A stretch of 54,361 bases of DNA from an uncultured Collinsella sp. (GCA_902497025.1 CABVDJ010000010.1:1-54361); one strand, 5' to 3'. Counted from the stretch's first letter, positions 1-8,149 are shown. Translations and numbers: made by a program. The notes: generated by a model not told the origin, from the letters alone.

Positions 1-29
1 TGTAGGTTCGAGTCCTACCCGGGGAGCCA
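1..29 (+). tRNA. 3' end of a tRNA gene (possibly tRNA-Asn), cut by the window edge
   Basis: Positions 2-18 form a T-arm (GTAGG, loop TTCGAGT, CCTAC). Positions 19-25 (CCGGGGA) are the 3' strand of the acceptor stem, followed by discriminator G at 26 and an encoded CCA at 27-29. The anticodon lies outside the window. The implied 5' acceptor strand TCCCCGG with discriminator G would suit tRNA-Asn, but identity is only a guess. Confidence 0.85.
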
Positions 30-35
30 GGTTGT

Positions 36-65
36 AAAACCCGTCGCTTATGCGGCGGGTTTTTT
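36..65 (+). terminator. Rho-independent terminator of the tRNA
   Basis: An 8-bp stem (CCCGTCGC with GCGGCGGG, one G-U pair) closes a TTAT loop and is followed by six Ts. It begins 7 nt after the tRNA CCA end, so it most likely ends the tRNA transcript. Confidence 0.85.
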
Positions 66-161
66 CATGCCGCGATCGCCGTTCGCGAACGTTACCGTAT
101 CAACATTTCGTGTCGAGGATGTAATCCCGCGACCCACCACCTCAACATGGCGCGGTCGTTG

Positions 162-167
162 TAAAAT
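162..167 (+). promoter_or_regulatory. Candidate -10 box for the Asp23-fakA operon
   Basis: TAAAAT lies about 57 nt before the GTG start at 224, in the only intergenic stretch after the tRNA terminator. No convincing -35 hexamer is visible. Confidence 0.3.
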
Positions 168-223
168 ATTGCAATGATTGCTCCCACGAGATGGTGCCGC
201 GAGCACCAGATAAGGAGATTCTT

Positions 224-580
224 GTGTCTGAGACCATTAACGGCAGCCTGAGCGTCTCGAATGACGTTATTGCCGATATTGCCGGTTATGCCGCGATGAC
301 GTGCTATGGCGTCGTCGGTATGGCTGAGCAGCTCCAGGGCGCCGAGAGCGTGCGCCTGCTTGCCGGTCAGCGCCTCCGCAAGGGCGTGCTTGTCTCCGCC
401 GACGAGAACGGCCTTACGGTCGATCTTCACGTCGTGCTCGAGAACGGCGTCAACATGAAGTCCGTCTGCCACAATCTTTCGAGCTCCGTTGCCTTCACTC
501 TGCAGGAGATCGCACAGATCGATCCCGCCAGCCTTAAGATCGGCATCCACATCGACGCGCTCAAGAGCCGTCTGAACTAG
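224..580 (+). CDS. Asp23/Gls24 family envelope stress protein (copy 1)
   Basis: A 118-residue Asp23/Gls24 (DUF322) protein. The family is named after alkaline shock protein 23, which in staphylococci is membrane-associated; the biochemical role is not settled. Family hallmarks are the N-terminal 'ISNDVIADIAGYAA' type segment, the GVVGM turn and the later 'VDLHVVLENGVN' strand. The GTG at 224 is chosen because AAGGAG lies 7 nt upstream; the frame is open back to an ATG at 191 that has no ribosome site. It sits 27 nt before fakA, the usual pairing of Asp23-like genes with FakA in Gram-positive genomes, so a link to lipid or envelope homeostasis is inferred. A second paralogue lies at 46405. Confidence 0.85.
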   Translation: MSETINGSLSVSNDVIADIAGYAAMTCYGVVGMAEQLQGAESVRLLAGQRLRKGVLVSADENGLTVDLHVVLENGVNMKSVCHNLSSSVAFTLQEIAQIDPASLKIGIHIDALKSRLN

Positions 581-607
581 CATCCGAAAACGGAGATTCA
601 AATACCC

Positions 608-2269
608 ATGATTGCAAAGACCATTCGCACCTGTTTTCCGATCGCTGCGGCTGCCGTTTCCGACAAGGCCGAGGAGATCAACAAACTCAACGTCTTCCCC
701 GTACCCGACGGCGACACCGGTACCAACATGTCGCTCACGCTCGCTTCGGTGACCAAGGAGCTCTCCGCCCTTCCTGCCGACGCCGACATGGAAGCCATCG
801 CCGGCGCCATCACCCACGGCTCCCTGATGGGTGCCCGCGGCAACTCCGGCGTTATTACCTCGCAGATCCTGCGCGGTGTGGCCGAGGGTCTCGTCTCTGC
901 CGATGAGCCCATCACGTCCGCCAACATCGCCTATGCGTTCCGTCGTGCCGTCAAGGTCGCCTTCCAGGCCGTCCGCAAGCCCATCGAGGGCACGATCCTC
1001 ACGGTGCTGCGCGATGTCTCGACCAAGGCCGACGAGTGCGAAAAGAAGAAGTTCTCGGCCGAGGACGCGCTCGATGCCATCGTTGTCGAGGCCTATCAGT
1101 CTGTCGCCCGCACGCCCGACCTGCTGCCCGTTCTGAAGGAGAACGGCGTGGTCGACTCCGGCGCCTTTGGCTTTGCCATCTTCTTGGAGAACTTTGTTGC
1201 CGCCGCGCTTGGCCGCAGCACCGTTGTCGAGGATTTCTCCGCCACGTTTGATTCCGCTGGCTCTGCCCGCGATGCGGCCCTTGGTCGCGTTGAGATCGAG
1301 GCCAATGACGATTGGGAGGGCTCGGAGTTCCGCTACTGCAACGAGTTCCTCTTTAAGGCCGACGCCCCGTTTGACGAGGACGAGTGCCTTAAGTTCCTGG
1401 GCTCCATGGGCGACTGCGAGCTGCTCGTGGGCGCCTACCCCGACTACAAGATTCATGTGCACTCCAACACCCCCAACCTGGTGCTCGAGCACATGCTGCA
1501 GCTCGGTCAGATCTATGAGGTCTTTATCCACAACATGGAGATGGAGGCTCACGACCGTACCGCCAAGATTCACGAGGACCAGGAGAAGGCCGCCGAGCCC
1601 GCGAAGGCCCTGGGCTTTGTCGCCGTTGCCGCTGGGTCCGGTGAGGCCGACATCCTCAAGTCCCTCGGCGTTGACGTGATCGTGTCCGGTGGCCAGACTA
1701 TGAATCCCTCGACCGCCGACCTGCTGGGCGCGGTGGACCAGGTCAACGCGACCTCAGTCATCATTCTGCCCAACAACGGTAACATCCGCATGGCTGCCGA
1801 GGCTGCCGCTTCTGCCTGCACCGACAAGAAGGTTGCCGTCGTTCCCACCAAGACCGTTCCGCAGGCCTTCTCCGCGCTGTTCGCGGTCCTGCCCGATTCC
1901 GAGCTCGAGGATGCCGTTGCCGCTATGGTCGACGCCATCAGCGAGGTCCGCGATGGCGAGGTCACCCGCGCCGTGCGCGACTCCAGTTCTTCCGACGGCT
2001 CGCCGATTCACTCCGGTGATGTCATGGGCATCATTGCCGGCTCCATCGACGTGGTCGGCTCCGACGTGAAGCAGGTCACGCTCGATTGCATCAACCGCAT
2101 GCAGGAGGAAGAGGAGGGCGACGCGCTGACGATTCTGGCCGGCGAGGAGCTGTCCGATGAGGCCTTCCAGGAGATCGTTGACGCCATCGAGGAGGCTCAG
2201 CCCGACCTGGAGGTCGACGCCCATCGTGGCGAGCAGCCGCTCTATCCCGTGATCTTCTCGATCGAGTAG
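608..2269 (+). CDS. fakA: Fatty acid kinase FakA-type protein (DAK2/DhaL domain)
   Basis: A 553-residue protein matching the FakA/YloV family, which phosphorylates fatty acids bound to a FakB (DegV-like) carrier so that exogenous fatty acids can enter phospholipid synthesis through PlsX/PlsY. The N-terminal DhaL-like kinase domain (about residues 1-200) has the nucleotide/metal motif PVPDGDTGTNM at 31-41 and a later HGSLMGARGNSGV motif. The middle and C-terminal FakA domains follow to the end. The length is normal (about 550). No fakB gene is in the window. The ATG at 608 follows a GGAG about 10 nt upstream. It is followed 10 nt later by recG, so both are probably in one operon. The presence of plsX and acpP 5 kb downstream fits the lipid role. 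Confidence 0.9.
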   Translation: MIAKTIRTCFPIAAAAVSDKAEEINKLNVFPVPDGDTGTNMSLTLASVTKELSALPADADMEAIAGAITHGSLMGARGNSGVITSQILRGVAEGLVSADEPITSANIAYAFRRAVKVAFQAVRKPIEGTILTVLRDVSTKADECEKKKFSAEDALDAIVVEAYQSVARTPDLLPVLKENGVVDSGAFGFAIFLENFVAAALGRSTVVEDFSATFDSAGSARDAALGRVEIEANDDWEGSEFRYCNEFLFKADAPFDEDECLKFLGSMGDCELLVGAYPDYKIHVHSNTPNLVLEHMLQLGQIYEVFIHNMEMEAHDRTAKIHEDQEKAAEPAKALGFVAVAAGSGEADILKSLGVDVIVSGGQTMNPSTADLLGAVDQVNATSVIILPNNGNIRMAAEAAASACTDKKVAVVPTKTVPQAFSALFAVLPDSELEDAVAAMVDAISEVRDGEVTRAVRDSSSSDGSPIHSGDVMGIIAGSIDVVGSDVKQVTLDCINRMQEEEEGDALTILAGEELSDEAFQEIVDAIEEAQPDLEVDAHRGEQPLYPVIFSIE

Positions 2270-2279
2270 GCAACTGCCC

Positions 2280-4457
2280 ATGTCCGAGCTGTGCTCCGTG
2301 CCGCGCGTCTCGGAGCGCTTTGCCCAGAGCAATGCGCTCGACGAGGATATCGCGCGACTCAAATATGTTTCGGGTAAACGTGAGGAGGCCCTTCGCCGTC
2401 TGGGAATTCGGACGGTGGGGGACCTCCTTCTCCATATTCCTCATCGATACCTCGACTTTACCCGTTCGTGGTCCATCGAGATGGCGCCCATCGGTACCGT
2501 GTGCACCATCATCGCCACGGTCGACCGTATCGTCCAAAAGCAGCCGCGTCCGCGCATGCAGGTGACCGAGGTCTCACTCGTTGACGAGACGGGCGTGCTG
2601 CAGGTCGCCTTTTTCCGCCAGCCCTGGATTGCCCAGCAGCTTAAGCAGGGCGACCGCCTGGCCGTGATGGGCAAGGTTGAATTTGCCTACGGTTTTAAGC
2701 AGATGGCCTCGCCGCACTTTGAAAAGCTCGAGGATGGGCGTGCCGCAGGTACCATCCTGCCGGTCCATTATGTGAGTGACGGCGTGAGCCAGGCGTGGAT
2801 GCGCCGCATCGTAAGCGGCGCGCTCGAGGTCGTCGGCAATCCCTTCGACCCGATTCCCGCACGCTTGCGCGTCAAGCGCCGCCTGATGAGCAATGCCCGC
2901 GCGCTTCGATCGATCCACTTTCCCTCGAGTATGGCTGAGCGGGATATCGCGCGACGTCGCCTTGCTTATGAGGAGTGCCTTTACCTTCAGCTGGCGCTGC
3001 GCCTGCGCAACGATGGCGGCCTAGTCGATGTGGTGCCCTATGCCCACACCGCGGGCGAGCACCTGGCCGCACTCAAGCAAGCCCTGCCGTTTTCGCTGAG
3101 CGACGAGCAGGAGGCCGCATTCCAAGATATCCTGCGCGATATGTGCGATGGCGGGCGCGTGATGAACCGCCTGCTGCTGGGCGATGTCGGTACCGGTAAG
3201 ACCGCCGTTGCCGCCTGCGCGCTGGCTGTGGCTGCCGATAGCGGCACGCAGGCCTGTGTTATGGCGCCCACGGGCGTGCTGGCGCGCCAATATGCCGATA
3301 AGACCGGCCCTCTGCTCTCTCAGGCCGGCATGTCCTGGGCGCTTCTGACGGGTGCCACGCCGGCCGCAGAGCGCGAGCGCATCCATGCACAGCTGGAATC
3401 GGGCGAGCTTGACGTGCTCTTTGGCACCCATGCGGTGCTTTCGGATGACGTTGCGTTCAAGCATCTGTCGCTTGTTGTCATCGACGAGCAGCACCGGTTT
3501 GGCGTCGGCCAACGCAACGCCCTACGCGCGAAGGGCCCCGGTGCCGATCTGCTCGTTATGACGGCAACGCCCATCCCGCGTACGCTGGCGCTTTCGGTCT
3601 ACGGCGATCTGGACACGAGCATCATCCGCCATCGGCCCGTCCCTGGCGCTGGCGTGACGACACGCGTACTCACCGAGTCGAGCCGTGACCTCGCCTATGG
3701 AGCCATCCGCGAGGCGCATGAAAAGGGTCAGCAGGCCTACGTGATTTGCCCGCTCGTGGAGCCGAGTGACTCGGCCGATGAGCTGGAAGACGTGCCCGGT
3801 ATTGCCCGCGACGATGAGGGCCGCGTAACCGTTCCCGTGCCGCTGAACGATACGACGACCGAGCTCGATCGCCTGCGTCTGGCGTTGCCGGGTCTTGCCA
3901 TCGAGCGCCTTCACGGCCGTATGCCAGCGGGGGAGAAGGACCAGGTTATCGATGCCTTTAAGCGTGGCGAGATTGACGTGCTCGTCTCGACTACGGTGGT
4001 CGAGGTGGGCGTCGACGTGCCCAACGCCACCGTCATGGTCATCGAGAACGGTGAGCGCTTTGGCTTGGCGGCGCTGCATCAGCTACGCGGTCGCGTGGGC
4101 CGCGGTAGCGAGTCGGGTACCTGCCTGGTCATGACGCACTCCAAGGGCAACGGCGGCGCGTCGGCGGCGCAAGATCGCCTGCAATCGCTCGAAAAAACCT
4201 CGGATGGTTTTACGCTCGCCCAGATGGACCTGCGTCTGCGCCACGAGGGCGAGATCCTGGGCTACCGTCAGCACGGCGGCGTGACCTTGCGCTTTGTGGA
4301 CCTGGATGCCGATGAGGACCTTATCGAATGGGCCCATTTGGACGCGGTCGAGCTCTTGCGGTATGCTTGCAACCTTGATTCTGTGGCGACGCGTCCCTTG
4401 CGCGACGCGGTCGCCATGCGTTATCGACATATCTTTAAGGAGGTCAGCGGAGGATGA
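2280..4457 (+). CDS. recG: ATP-dependent DNA helicase RecG
   Basis: A 725-residue superfamily 2 helicase that remodels stalled replication forks and branched DNA. The N-terminal wedge/OB domain covers about residues 50-200. The helicase core has Walker A GDVGTGKTAVA near residue 305, the DEQH box VIDEQHRFGVGQR near 403, and MTATPIPRTLALS. The second RecA-like lobe has LVSTTVVEVGVDVPNA and the QLRGRVGRG motif VI. The C-terminal TRG region is present. The start ATG lies 10 nt after the fakA stop with a weak ribosome site, so translational coupling is likely. The stop overlaps the rsmD start by 4 nt (ATGA). Confidence 0.96.
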   Translation: MSELCSVPRVSERFAQSNALDEDIARLKYVSGKREEALRRLGIRTVGDLLLHIPHRYLDFTRSWSIEMAPIGTVCTIIATVDRIVQKQPRPRMQVTEVSLVDETGVLQVAFFRQPWIAQQLKQGDRLAVMGKVEFAYGFKQMASPHFEKLEDGRAAGTILPVHYVSDGVSQAWMRRIVSGALEVVGNPFDPIPARLRVKRRLMSNARALRSIHFPSSMAERDIARRRLAYEECLYLQLALRLRNDGGLVDVVPYAHTAGEHLAALKQALPFSLSDEQEAAFQDILRDMCDGGRVMNRLLLGDVGTGKTAVAACALAVAADSGTQACVMAPTGVLARQYADKTGPLLSQAGMSWALLTGATPAAERERIHAQLESGELDVLFGTHAVLSDDVAFKHLSLVVIDEQHRFGVGQRNALRAKGPGADLLVMTATPIPRTLALSVYGDLDTSIIRHRPVPGAGVTTRVLTESSRDLAYGAIREAHEKGQQAYVICPLVEPSDSADELEDVPGIARDDEGRVTVPVPLNDTTTELDRLRLALPGLAIERLHGRMPAGEKDQVIDAFKRGEIDVLVSTTVVEVGVDVPNATVMVIENGERFGLAALHQLRGRVGRGSESGTCLVMTHSKGNGGASAAQDRLQSLEKTSDGFTLAQMDLRLRHEGEILGYRQHGGVTLRFVDLDADEDLIEWAHLDAVELLRYACNLDSVATRPLRDAVAMRYRHIFKEVSGG

Positions 4458-5110
4458 GAATCATCGGCGGCGAATGGCGCGGTCGTAAGATCGAGGAGCC
4501 CCGTGGTCGCGATGTCACCCGCCCCACGACTGATCGCGTGCGCGAGGCGTGCGCATCTATGGTCATGTCGGCATTCGATTTCGATTTGGACGAGGTTCGT
4601 GTGCTGGACGCCTTTGGCGGCTCCGGTGCCTTAGGGTTAGAGATGCTCTCTCGTGGGGCCCGCTCGCTCACGACGTTTGAGATCGATCGCAACGCCGCGC
4701 GGCTCATTACCAAGAATATCGAGTCGCTCTGCCGCGACCGTGCGCGTTGGCGCGTGGTCACGGGCGACATGCTGGCGAGTGCCTCGCGCGGTCGTGTACC
4801 GGGCGGCCCCTTTGATCTGGTCCTGCTCGACCCGCCCTATGCTTTTGGTGCCGAGCCGGTCGAGGAACTGCTGCAGAACCTGGCTCAGCAGGGTTTACTT
4901 GCACCTGGCGCTTACGCCTTGTTTGAGCATGCCGCTGCCGATGCGGGCGCGCATCCGGCAGGCTTTGAGACTGTACGTGAGAAGCGCTACAGCATTACCT
5001 CGGTCGACCTGCTTCGTTGGGTCGGCGATGACGATGGTGAGGGCGATAGCGCCGGCACGGATGCTGACAACAACGATGCCGCGACGTTTCAGGAGGACGC
5101 CCATGAATGA
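4454..5110 (+). CDS. rsmD: 16S rRNA (guanine-N2)-methyltransferase RsmD
   Basis: A 218-residue SAM-dependent methyltransferase; RsmD methylates G966 of 16S rRNA (E. coli numbering). It has the family start MRIIGGEWRGRKI, the SAM loop DAFGGSGALGLE at residues 52-63, and the catalytic DPPY motif at 126-129. The usual length is about 185, and the extra residues form an acidic Asp/Gly/Ala tail (about 190-218) with no recognised role. The start overlaps recG by 4 nt (GGAGG just upstream inside recG), and the stop overlaps coaD by 8 nt. The rsmD-coaD pairing is widespread in bacteria. Confidence 0.94.
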   Translation: MRIIGGEWRGRKIEEPRGRDVTRPTTDRVREACASMVMSAFDFDLDEVRVLDAFGGSGALGLEMLSRGARSLTTFEIDRNAARLITKNIESLCRDRARWRVVTGDMLASASRGRVPGGPFDLVLLDPPYAFGAEPVEELLQNLAQQGLLAPGAYALFEHAAADAGAHPAGFETVREKRYSITSVDLLRWVGDDDGEGDSAGTDADNNDAATFQEDAHE

Positions 5111-5600
5111 CACCATCAACCGCGTGATCGTCCCGGGCACCTTCGATCCCATCACGTTTGGCCATATCGATGTGATCCGCCGTGCCCGCCGCATCTTTCC
5201 CAGCGTGATCGTCGCTGTTGCCGAGTCGCAAGGTAAAAACGGTGTAGGCACCACGTTTATGCTCGATGAGCGCGTGGCGCTGGCCCGCGAGGCGCTCGGC
5301 GATATCGACGGCGTCGAGGTCCTGCCCTTCACTGGCCTGCTGGTCGACTTCGCACGTGAGCAGGGGGCGGGTGCCGTGGTCAAGGGCCTGCGCGCCATGA
5401 CCGACTTTGAGTATGAGCTGCAGCAGGCCGACCTTAACTATCGCCTGGATAGCGAGCTGGAGTCCATCTTTGTCATGAGTGCGCCGCAGTACGGCTATAT
5501 CTCGAGCTCGGTTGTTCGCCAGATCGCCTCGCTCGGCAGCGATGTATCGACGTTTGTCCCGTCCAACGTGGTCGAAGCGCTCAAACATCGCTTTTCGTGA
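5103..5600 (+). CDS. coaD: Phosphopantetheine adenylyltransferase CoaD
   Basis: A 165-residue nucleotidyltransferase for the penultimate step of coenzyme A synthesis: 4'-phosphopantetheine plus ATP to dephospho-CoA. It has the (H/T)xGH nucleotide motif in PGTFDPITFGH (residues 11-21) and the C-terminal ISSSVVRQIASLG motif. The length is typical (160-165). The ATG at 5103 is preceded by GGAGG inside the end of rsmD. An open frame runs further upstream, but this start begins exactly at the conserved N-terminus. CoA is also the source of the acyl-carrier-protein arm, whose gene is 3 kb downstream. Confidence 0.95.
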   Translation: MNDTINRVIVPGTFDPITFGHIDVIRRARRIFPSVIVAVAESQGKNGVGTTFMLDERVALAREALGDIDGVEVLPFTGLLVDFAREQGAGAVVKGLRAMTDFEYELQQADLNYRLDSELESIFVMSAPQYGYISSSVVRQIASLGSDVSTFVPSNVVEALKHRFS

Positions 5601-5668
5601 CGTTTCTTATTGCCTGGTGGCATGTGGTAAACTAGCACGATGATATGTTACCTATGAAAGGAGACCGG

Positions 5669-6166
5669 ATGCCGGGCGAGAATTTTCCTGGCGATAGGAT
5701 CGTCAGCTTGGTCGATGAGCTCGAAGGGCTGATCGAGGAAGCCAAGCCGCCTTTCGGCAAGAACGCTCAGTTCAAGGTCATCGACGCCGACGTGTTCTTC
5801 AACATCCTCGACGAGATCCGCATGAGCTATCCCGAGGAGTGGCAGAAGTCCCGCCGTATCCTTAAGGAGCGCGAGGAGCTTATGGCTTCCGCCGCCGCTC
5901 AGGCCGATTCCATCATCGCCGACGCTCAGCAGCAGGCCCTCACCATTGCCGGTGAGCAGGAGATCGTACGCCTTGCGCAGCAGCAGGCCGATGACATCCG
6001 CGATCGTGCCCAGCAGTACGAGCGCGAGACGCGTTATGCTGCCGAGGACTACGCAGAGCAGGTCTTTACGCACCTGGAGGAAAACCTCAAGAGTCTGACC
6101 GGCACCGTTACCCGTTGCCGTCAGCAGCTCAATGAGGGTGCTGCCCAACAGAATGGTCAGTGGTAA
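5669..6166 (+). CDS. Coiled-coil protein, SepIVA/DivIVA-like by gene order
   Basis: A 165-residue protein with no enzymatic motif. Residues 1-60 carry a conserved-looking segment (DRIVSLVDELEGLIEEAKPP, then FKVIDADVFFNILDEIRMSYP). Residues 60-155 are a long Gln/Ala/Glu-rich predicted coiled coil. ATG 5669 is preferred over the upstream in-frame ATG 5645 because AAAGGAG lies 6 nt before it. The gene lies between coaD and yceD-rpmF. In mycobacteria the DivIVA-like septation factor SepIVA is coded next to the yceD-like gene and rnc, and the N-terminal hydrophobic/coiled-coil plan is similar. A role in division or cell-wall synthesis is therefore inferred, not shown. The stop overlaps the next start (TAATG). 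Confidence 0.75.
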   Translation: MPGENFPGDRIVSLVDELEGLIEEAKPPFGKNAQFKVIDADVFFNILDEIRMSYPEEWQKSRRILKEREELMASAAAQADSIIADAQQQALTIAGEQEIVRLAQQQADDIRDRAQQYERETRYAAEDYAEQVFTHLEENLKSLTGTVTRCRQQLNEGAAQQNGQW

Positions 6167-6720
6167 TGGCTGAGTTCCCGAGCGTTACCGTCGATCTTTC
6201 CGAGCAGCTCGAGTTTCCTGGAGATTCGTATCCGCTGACCGGTAAGGTCGATGTCGCCACCTACACGGTGGGCGAGAAGGAGTACCAGCTTCAGGACGGC
6301 ATCGACTACGACGTTGTCTTTACCAATGCCGGTACCGGTGTCTTGCTCACGGGCATGGTCCGCGCGCACGCCACCGGCGAGTGCGACCGTTGCCTGGAGC
6401 CCGCCTCGTTTGATATCGCCGGCGAGATCGAGGAGTTCTACCTCTTTGAGGAGCCCGAGGATCCCGAGGCCTACGAGGACGGCTACGAGCTCCTGGGTGA
6501 GGACCGCATCGTCGATCTGGGTGAGCCCATCAATGACGCGGTCGTTATGGACACGCCGTTTGTGGTGCTCTGCAAGCCCGATTGTCGCGGTCTGTGCCCC
6601 ACTTGCGGTTGCAATCTCAACGTGGAGCAATGTGATTGTGCTGCCCAAGCCGAGGCCGAATGGGCCGAAGCCACGGAAAATCCATTTGCAGCATTGAAGA
6701 ATCTCAAGCTCGATGAGTAA
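6166..6720 (+). CDS. YceD/DUF177 family protein (23S rRNA accumulation protein)
   Basis: A 184-residue DUF177 protein. The family (YceD in E. coli, conserved in plants) is linked to 23S rRNA accumulation and is almost always encoded just before rpmF, as here. Family marks are the GECDRCLEP motif in the middle and the C-terminal Cys cluster CKPDCRGLCPTCG with NLN after it, a likely metal site. ATG 6166 overlaps the preceding stop by one base. A GTG at 6160 is also possible but has no better ribosome site. The gap to rpmF is 64 nt. Confidence 0.9.
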   Translation: MAEFPSVTVDLSEQLEFPGDSYPLTGKVDVATYTVGEKEYQLQDGIDYDVVFTNAGTGVLLTGMVRAHATGECDRCLEPASFDIAGEIEEFYLFEEPEDPEAYEDGYELLGEDRIVDLGEPINDAVVMDTPFVVLCKPDCRGLCPTCGCNLNVEQCDCAAQAEAEWAEATENPFAALKNLKLDE

Positions 6721-6784
6721 AACTGTGGTAGTATCGCTACTTGCGCGTAATCGCCACACTGGATAGTTCATAAGGAAGGTCACT

Positions 6785-6964
6785 ATGCCCGTACCTAAAC
6801 AAAAGCAGGGTCGTATCCGCACTCACACCCGTCGTTCCGCCAACATGAAGATCTCGGCTGCGGCTCAGTCCACGTGCCCCCGTTGCGGCGCTGTCAAGCT
6901 TCCGCACCACGTGTGCCCCAGCTGCGGTTTCTACAAGGACCGCGAGGTTATCGTTACCGAGTAA
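6785..6964 (+). CDS. rpmF: 50S ribosomal protein L32
   Basis: A 59-residue ribosomal protein of the large subunit. It starts MPVPKQKQGRIRTHTRR, and has the zinc-binding pairs CPRC (31-34) and CPSC (44-47) typical of zinc-containing (C+) L32. An AAGGAAGG ribosome site is 5 nt before ATG. The yceD-rpmF-plsX order is one of the most conserved small clusters in bacteria. A hairpin with T-run follows at 7005. Confidence 0.97.
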   Translation: MPVPKQKQGRIRTHTRRSANMKISAAAQSTCPRCGAVKLPHHVCPSCGFYKDREVIVTE

Positions 6965-6967
6965 CGG

Positions 6968-7001
6968 TATACTCTGGATGCGATGCCGTTCCAAATGGAA
7001 C
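6968..7001 (+). promoter_or_regulatory. Putative plsX promoter -10 with downstream palindrome
   Basis: A consensus -10 TATACT lies at 6968-6973, just after the rpmF stop. A perfect inverted repeat GTTCCA-AA-TGGAAC lies at 6988-7001, beginning 14 nt after the -10, at or just after the expected transcription start. No good -35 is seen. The placement suits an operator or a 5' hairpin. The acpP leader has the same arrangement with a different palindrome. Confidence 0.5.
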
Positions 7002-7004
7002 CAC

Positions 7005-7034
7005 AATGGCCGGCTCAATGAGTCGGCCATTTTT
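7005..7034 (+). terminator. Terminator or attenuator between rpmF and plsX
   Basis: A 12-bp stem with one mismatch (AATGGCCGGCTC / GAGTCGGCCATT, loop AAT) is followed by TTTT. It ends 4 nt before the plsX ribosome site, so a transcript started at the 6968 -10 box must pass it. It may end rpmF transcripts and also limit plsX transcription. Confidence 0.75.
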
Positions 7035-7051
7035 GTATAAGGAGCATGTAT

Positions 7052-8071
7052 ATGAGTAACGTTCGCGTTTGTGTAGACGTTGTGGGTGGAGACGAGAAAC
7101 CTCAGGTTGTTCTCGATGGTATCGAGGCTGCACTTGCTGCCGATCCCGATATCGAGGTCTTGGCAGCTGGCCCCGCCGAAATCGTCAATCCCTTTGCTGC
7201 TTCCCACGCACGTGTTGAGGCCCTTGAGGCACCCGACGTTATCGCCATGGATGACGATCCCATTCGCGCCGTGATGACCAAACGCAAGTCTTCGATCGTG
7301 CTGTCGTGCCGCGCCATCAAGAAGGGAAATGCGGACGCGTTTTTCTCCGCCGGCTCCACCGGCGCCATGACCGCCGCTGCGACCGCCTACGTCACGCCGT
7401 TTAGATATATGGCCGAAGGTAAGAAGCAGCCGGTGCGTCCCTGTCTGACCAATGCGCTGCCCAATCGCGCCGGCGGTCTGACGGTGCTGTGCGATATGGG
7501 CGCCAACCCCGATGTCGAGGTCGATGACATGGTGCGTTTTGCTCAGATGGGTAGCGCCTATGCTCGCGTCGTCCTGGGCATCGAGCATCCCCGCGTGGGC
7601 CTGCTTGCTAACGGCACCGAGGACGAGAAGGGCTCCAACTTTACCAAGGCCTGCTTCCCAGCCATGAAAGCCGCCGTTCCCGGCTTTGTTGGTAACTGCG
7701 AGGGAACGGACATCACCTCCGGTAACTTCGATGTCGTCGTTGCCGATGGCATGTCGGGCAATATTGCGCTCAAGGCCACTGAGGGCGCTGCCAAGTTTTT
7801 GCTGCAGGAGCTCAAGGGCGTCTTTATGTCTTCGCTTGGCACCAAGATCGCCGCGCTGCTCATTAAAAAGCAGATGCGCGAGATAAAGGCCAAGCTTTCG
7901 GGCGACGCCAAGGGCGGCGCGATTCTTTTGGGCCTGCGCGGCGTGGTCCTGATCGGCCATGGCGCCACCTCGGTCGAGGCTGTTAAAAACGGTACGCTCG
8001 CGGCGGCCGAAGCCGTGCGCGCCGGGCTGGTCGAGAACGTCGCCAACTCCATGGACGGCATCGTTTTATAA
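7052..8071 (+). CDS. plsX: Phosphate acyltransferase PlsX
   Basis: A 339-residue soluble, membrane-associated enzyme that converts acyl-ACP and phosphate to acyl-phosphate, the donor for PlsY in phosphatidic acid synthesis. Recognised by the N-terminal segment with GGDEKPQVVLDGI, the SAGSTGAMTAAAT motif, CDMGANPD and the C-terminal HGATSVEAVKNG region. ATG 7052 has AAGGAG 7 nt upstream; the in-frame ATG at 7046 is too close to that site. Together with acpP downstream and fakA upstream it forms the lipid-synthesis part of this region. Confidence 0.95.
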   Translation: MSNVRVCVDVVGGDEKPQVVLDGIEAALAADPDIEVLAAGPAEIVNPFAASHARVEALEAPDVIAMDDDPIRAVMTKRKSSIVLSCRAIKKGNADAFFSAGSTGAMTAAATAYVTPFRYMAEGKKQPVRPCLTNALPNRAGGLTVLCDMGANPDVEVDDMVRFAQMGSAYARVVLGIEHPRVGLLANGTEDEKGSNFTKACFPAMKAAVPGFVGNCEGTDITSGNFDVVVADGMSGNIALKATEGAAKFLLQELKGVFMSSLGTKIAALLIKKQMREIKAKLSGDAKGGAILLGLRGVVLIGHGATSVEAVKNGTLAAAEAVRAGLVENVANSMDGIVL

Positions 8072-8108
8072 CAGCGGCGTTATGCGTCTCGGGGCGTGCG
8101 TCGTGGGG

Positions 8109-8149
8109 TAGAATCAGAACCGTGTCTTGGTACCGCCCGGGCGGTACCA
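8109..8149 (+). promoter_or_regulatory. Putative acpP promoter -10 with 22-bp perfect palindrome
   Basis: A -10-like TAGAAT (8109-8114) is followed 13 nt later by a perfect 22-bp palindrome at 8128-8149 (half-site TGGTACCGCCC). TTCTTTT follows, so the RNA could also fold as a terminator with almost no loop. A loop of zero favours a DNA operator over a good terminator, but both readings are open. It lies 37 nt before the acpP start. Confidence 0.55.

Noticed and set aside
92..1573. Long open frame on the minus strand opposite the Asp23 and fakA genes
   Set aside because: It mirrors two well-supported plus-strand genes, gives a low-complexity Gly/Leu/Asp-rich product, and has no family motif. 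It is a high-GC codon-bias shadow.
5610..5633. TTGCCT and TAAACT before the SepIVA-like gene as a promoter
   Set aside because: The spacer is 12 nt, too short for a sigma-70 promoter.
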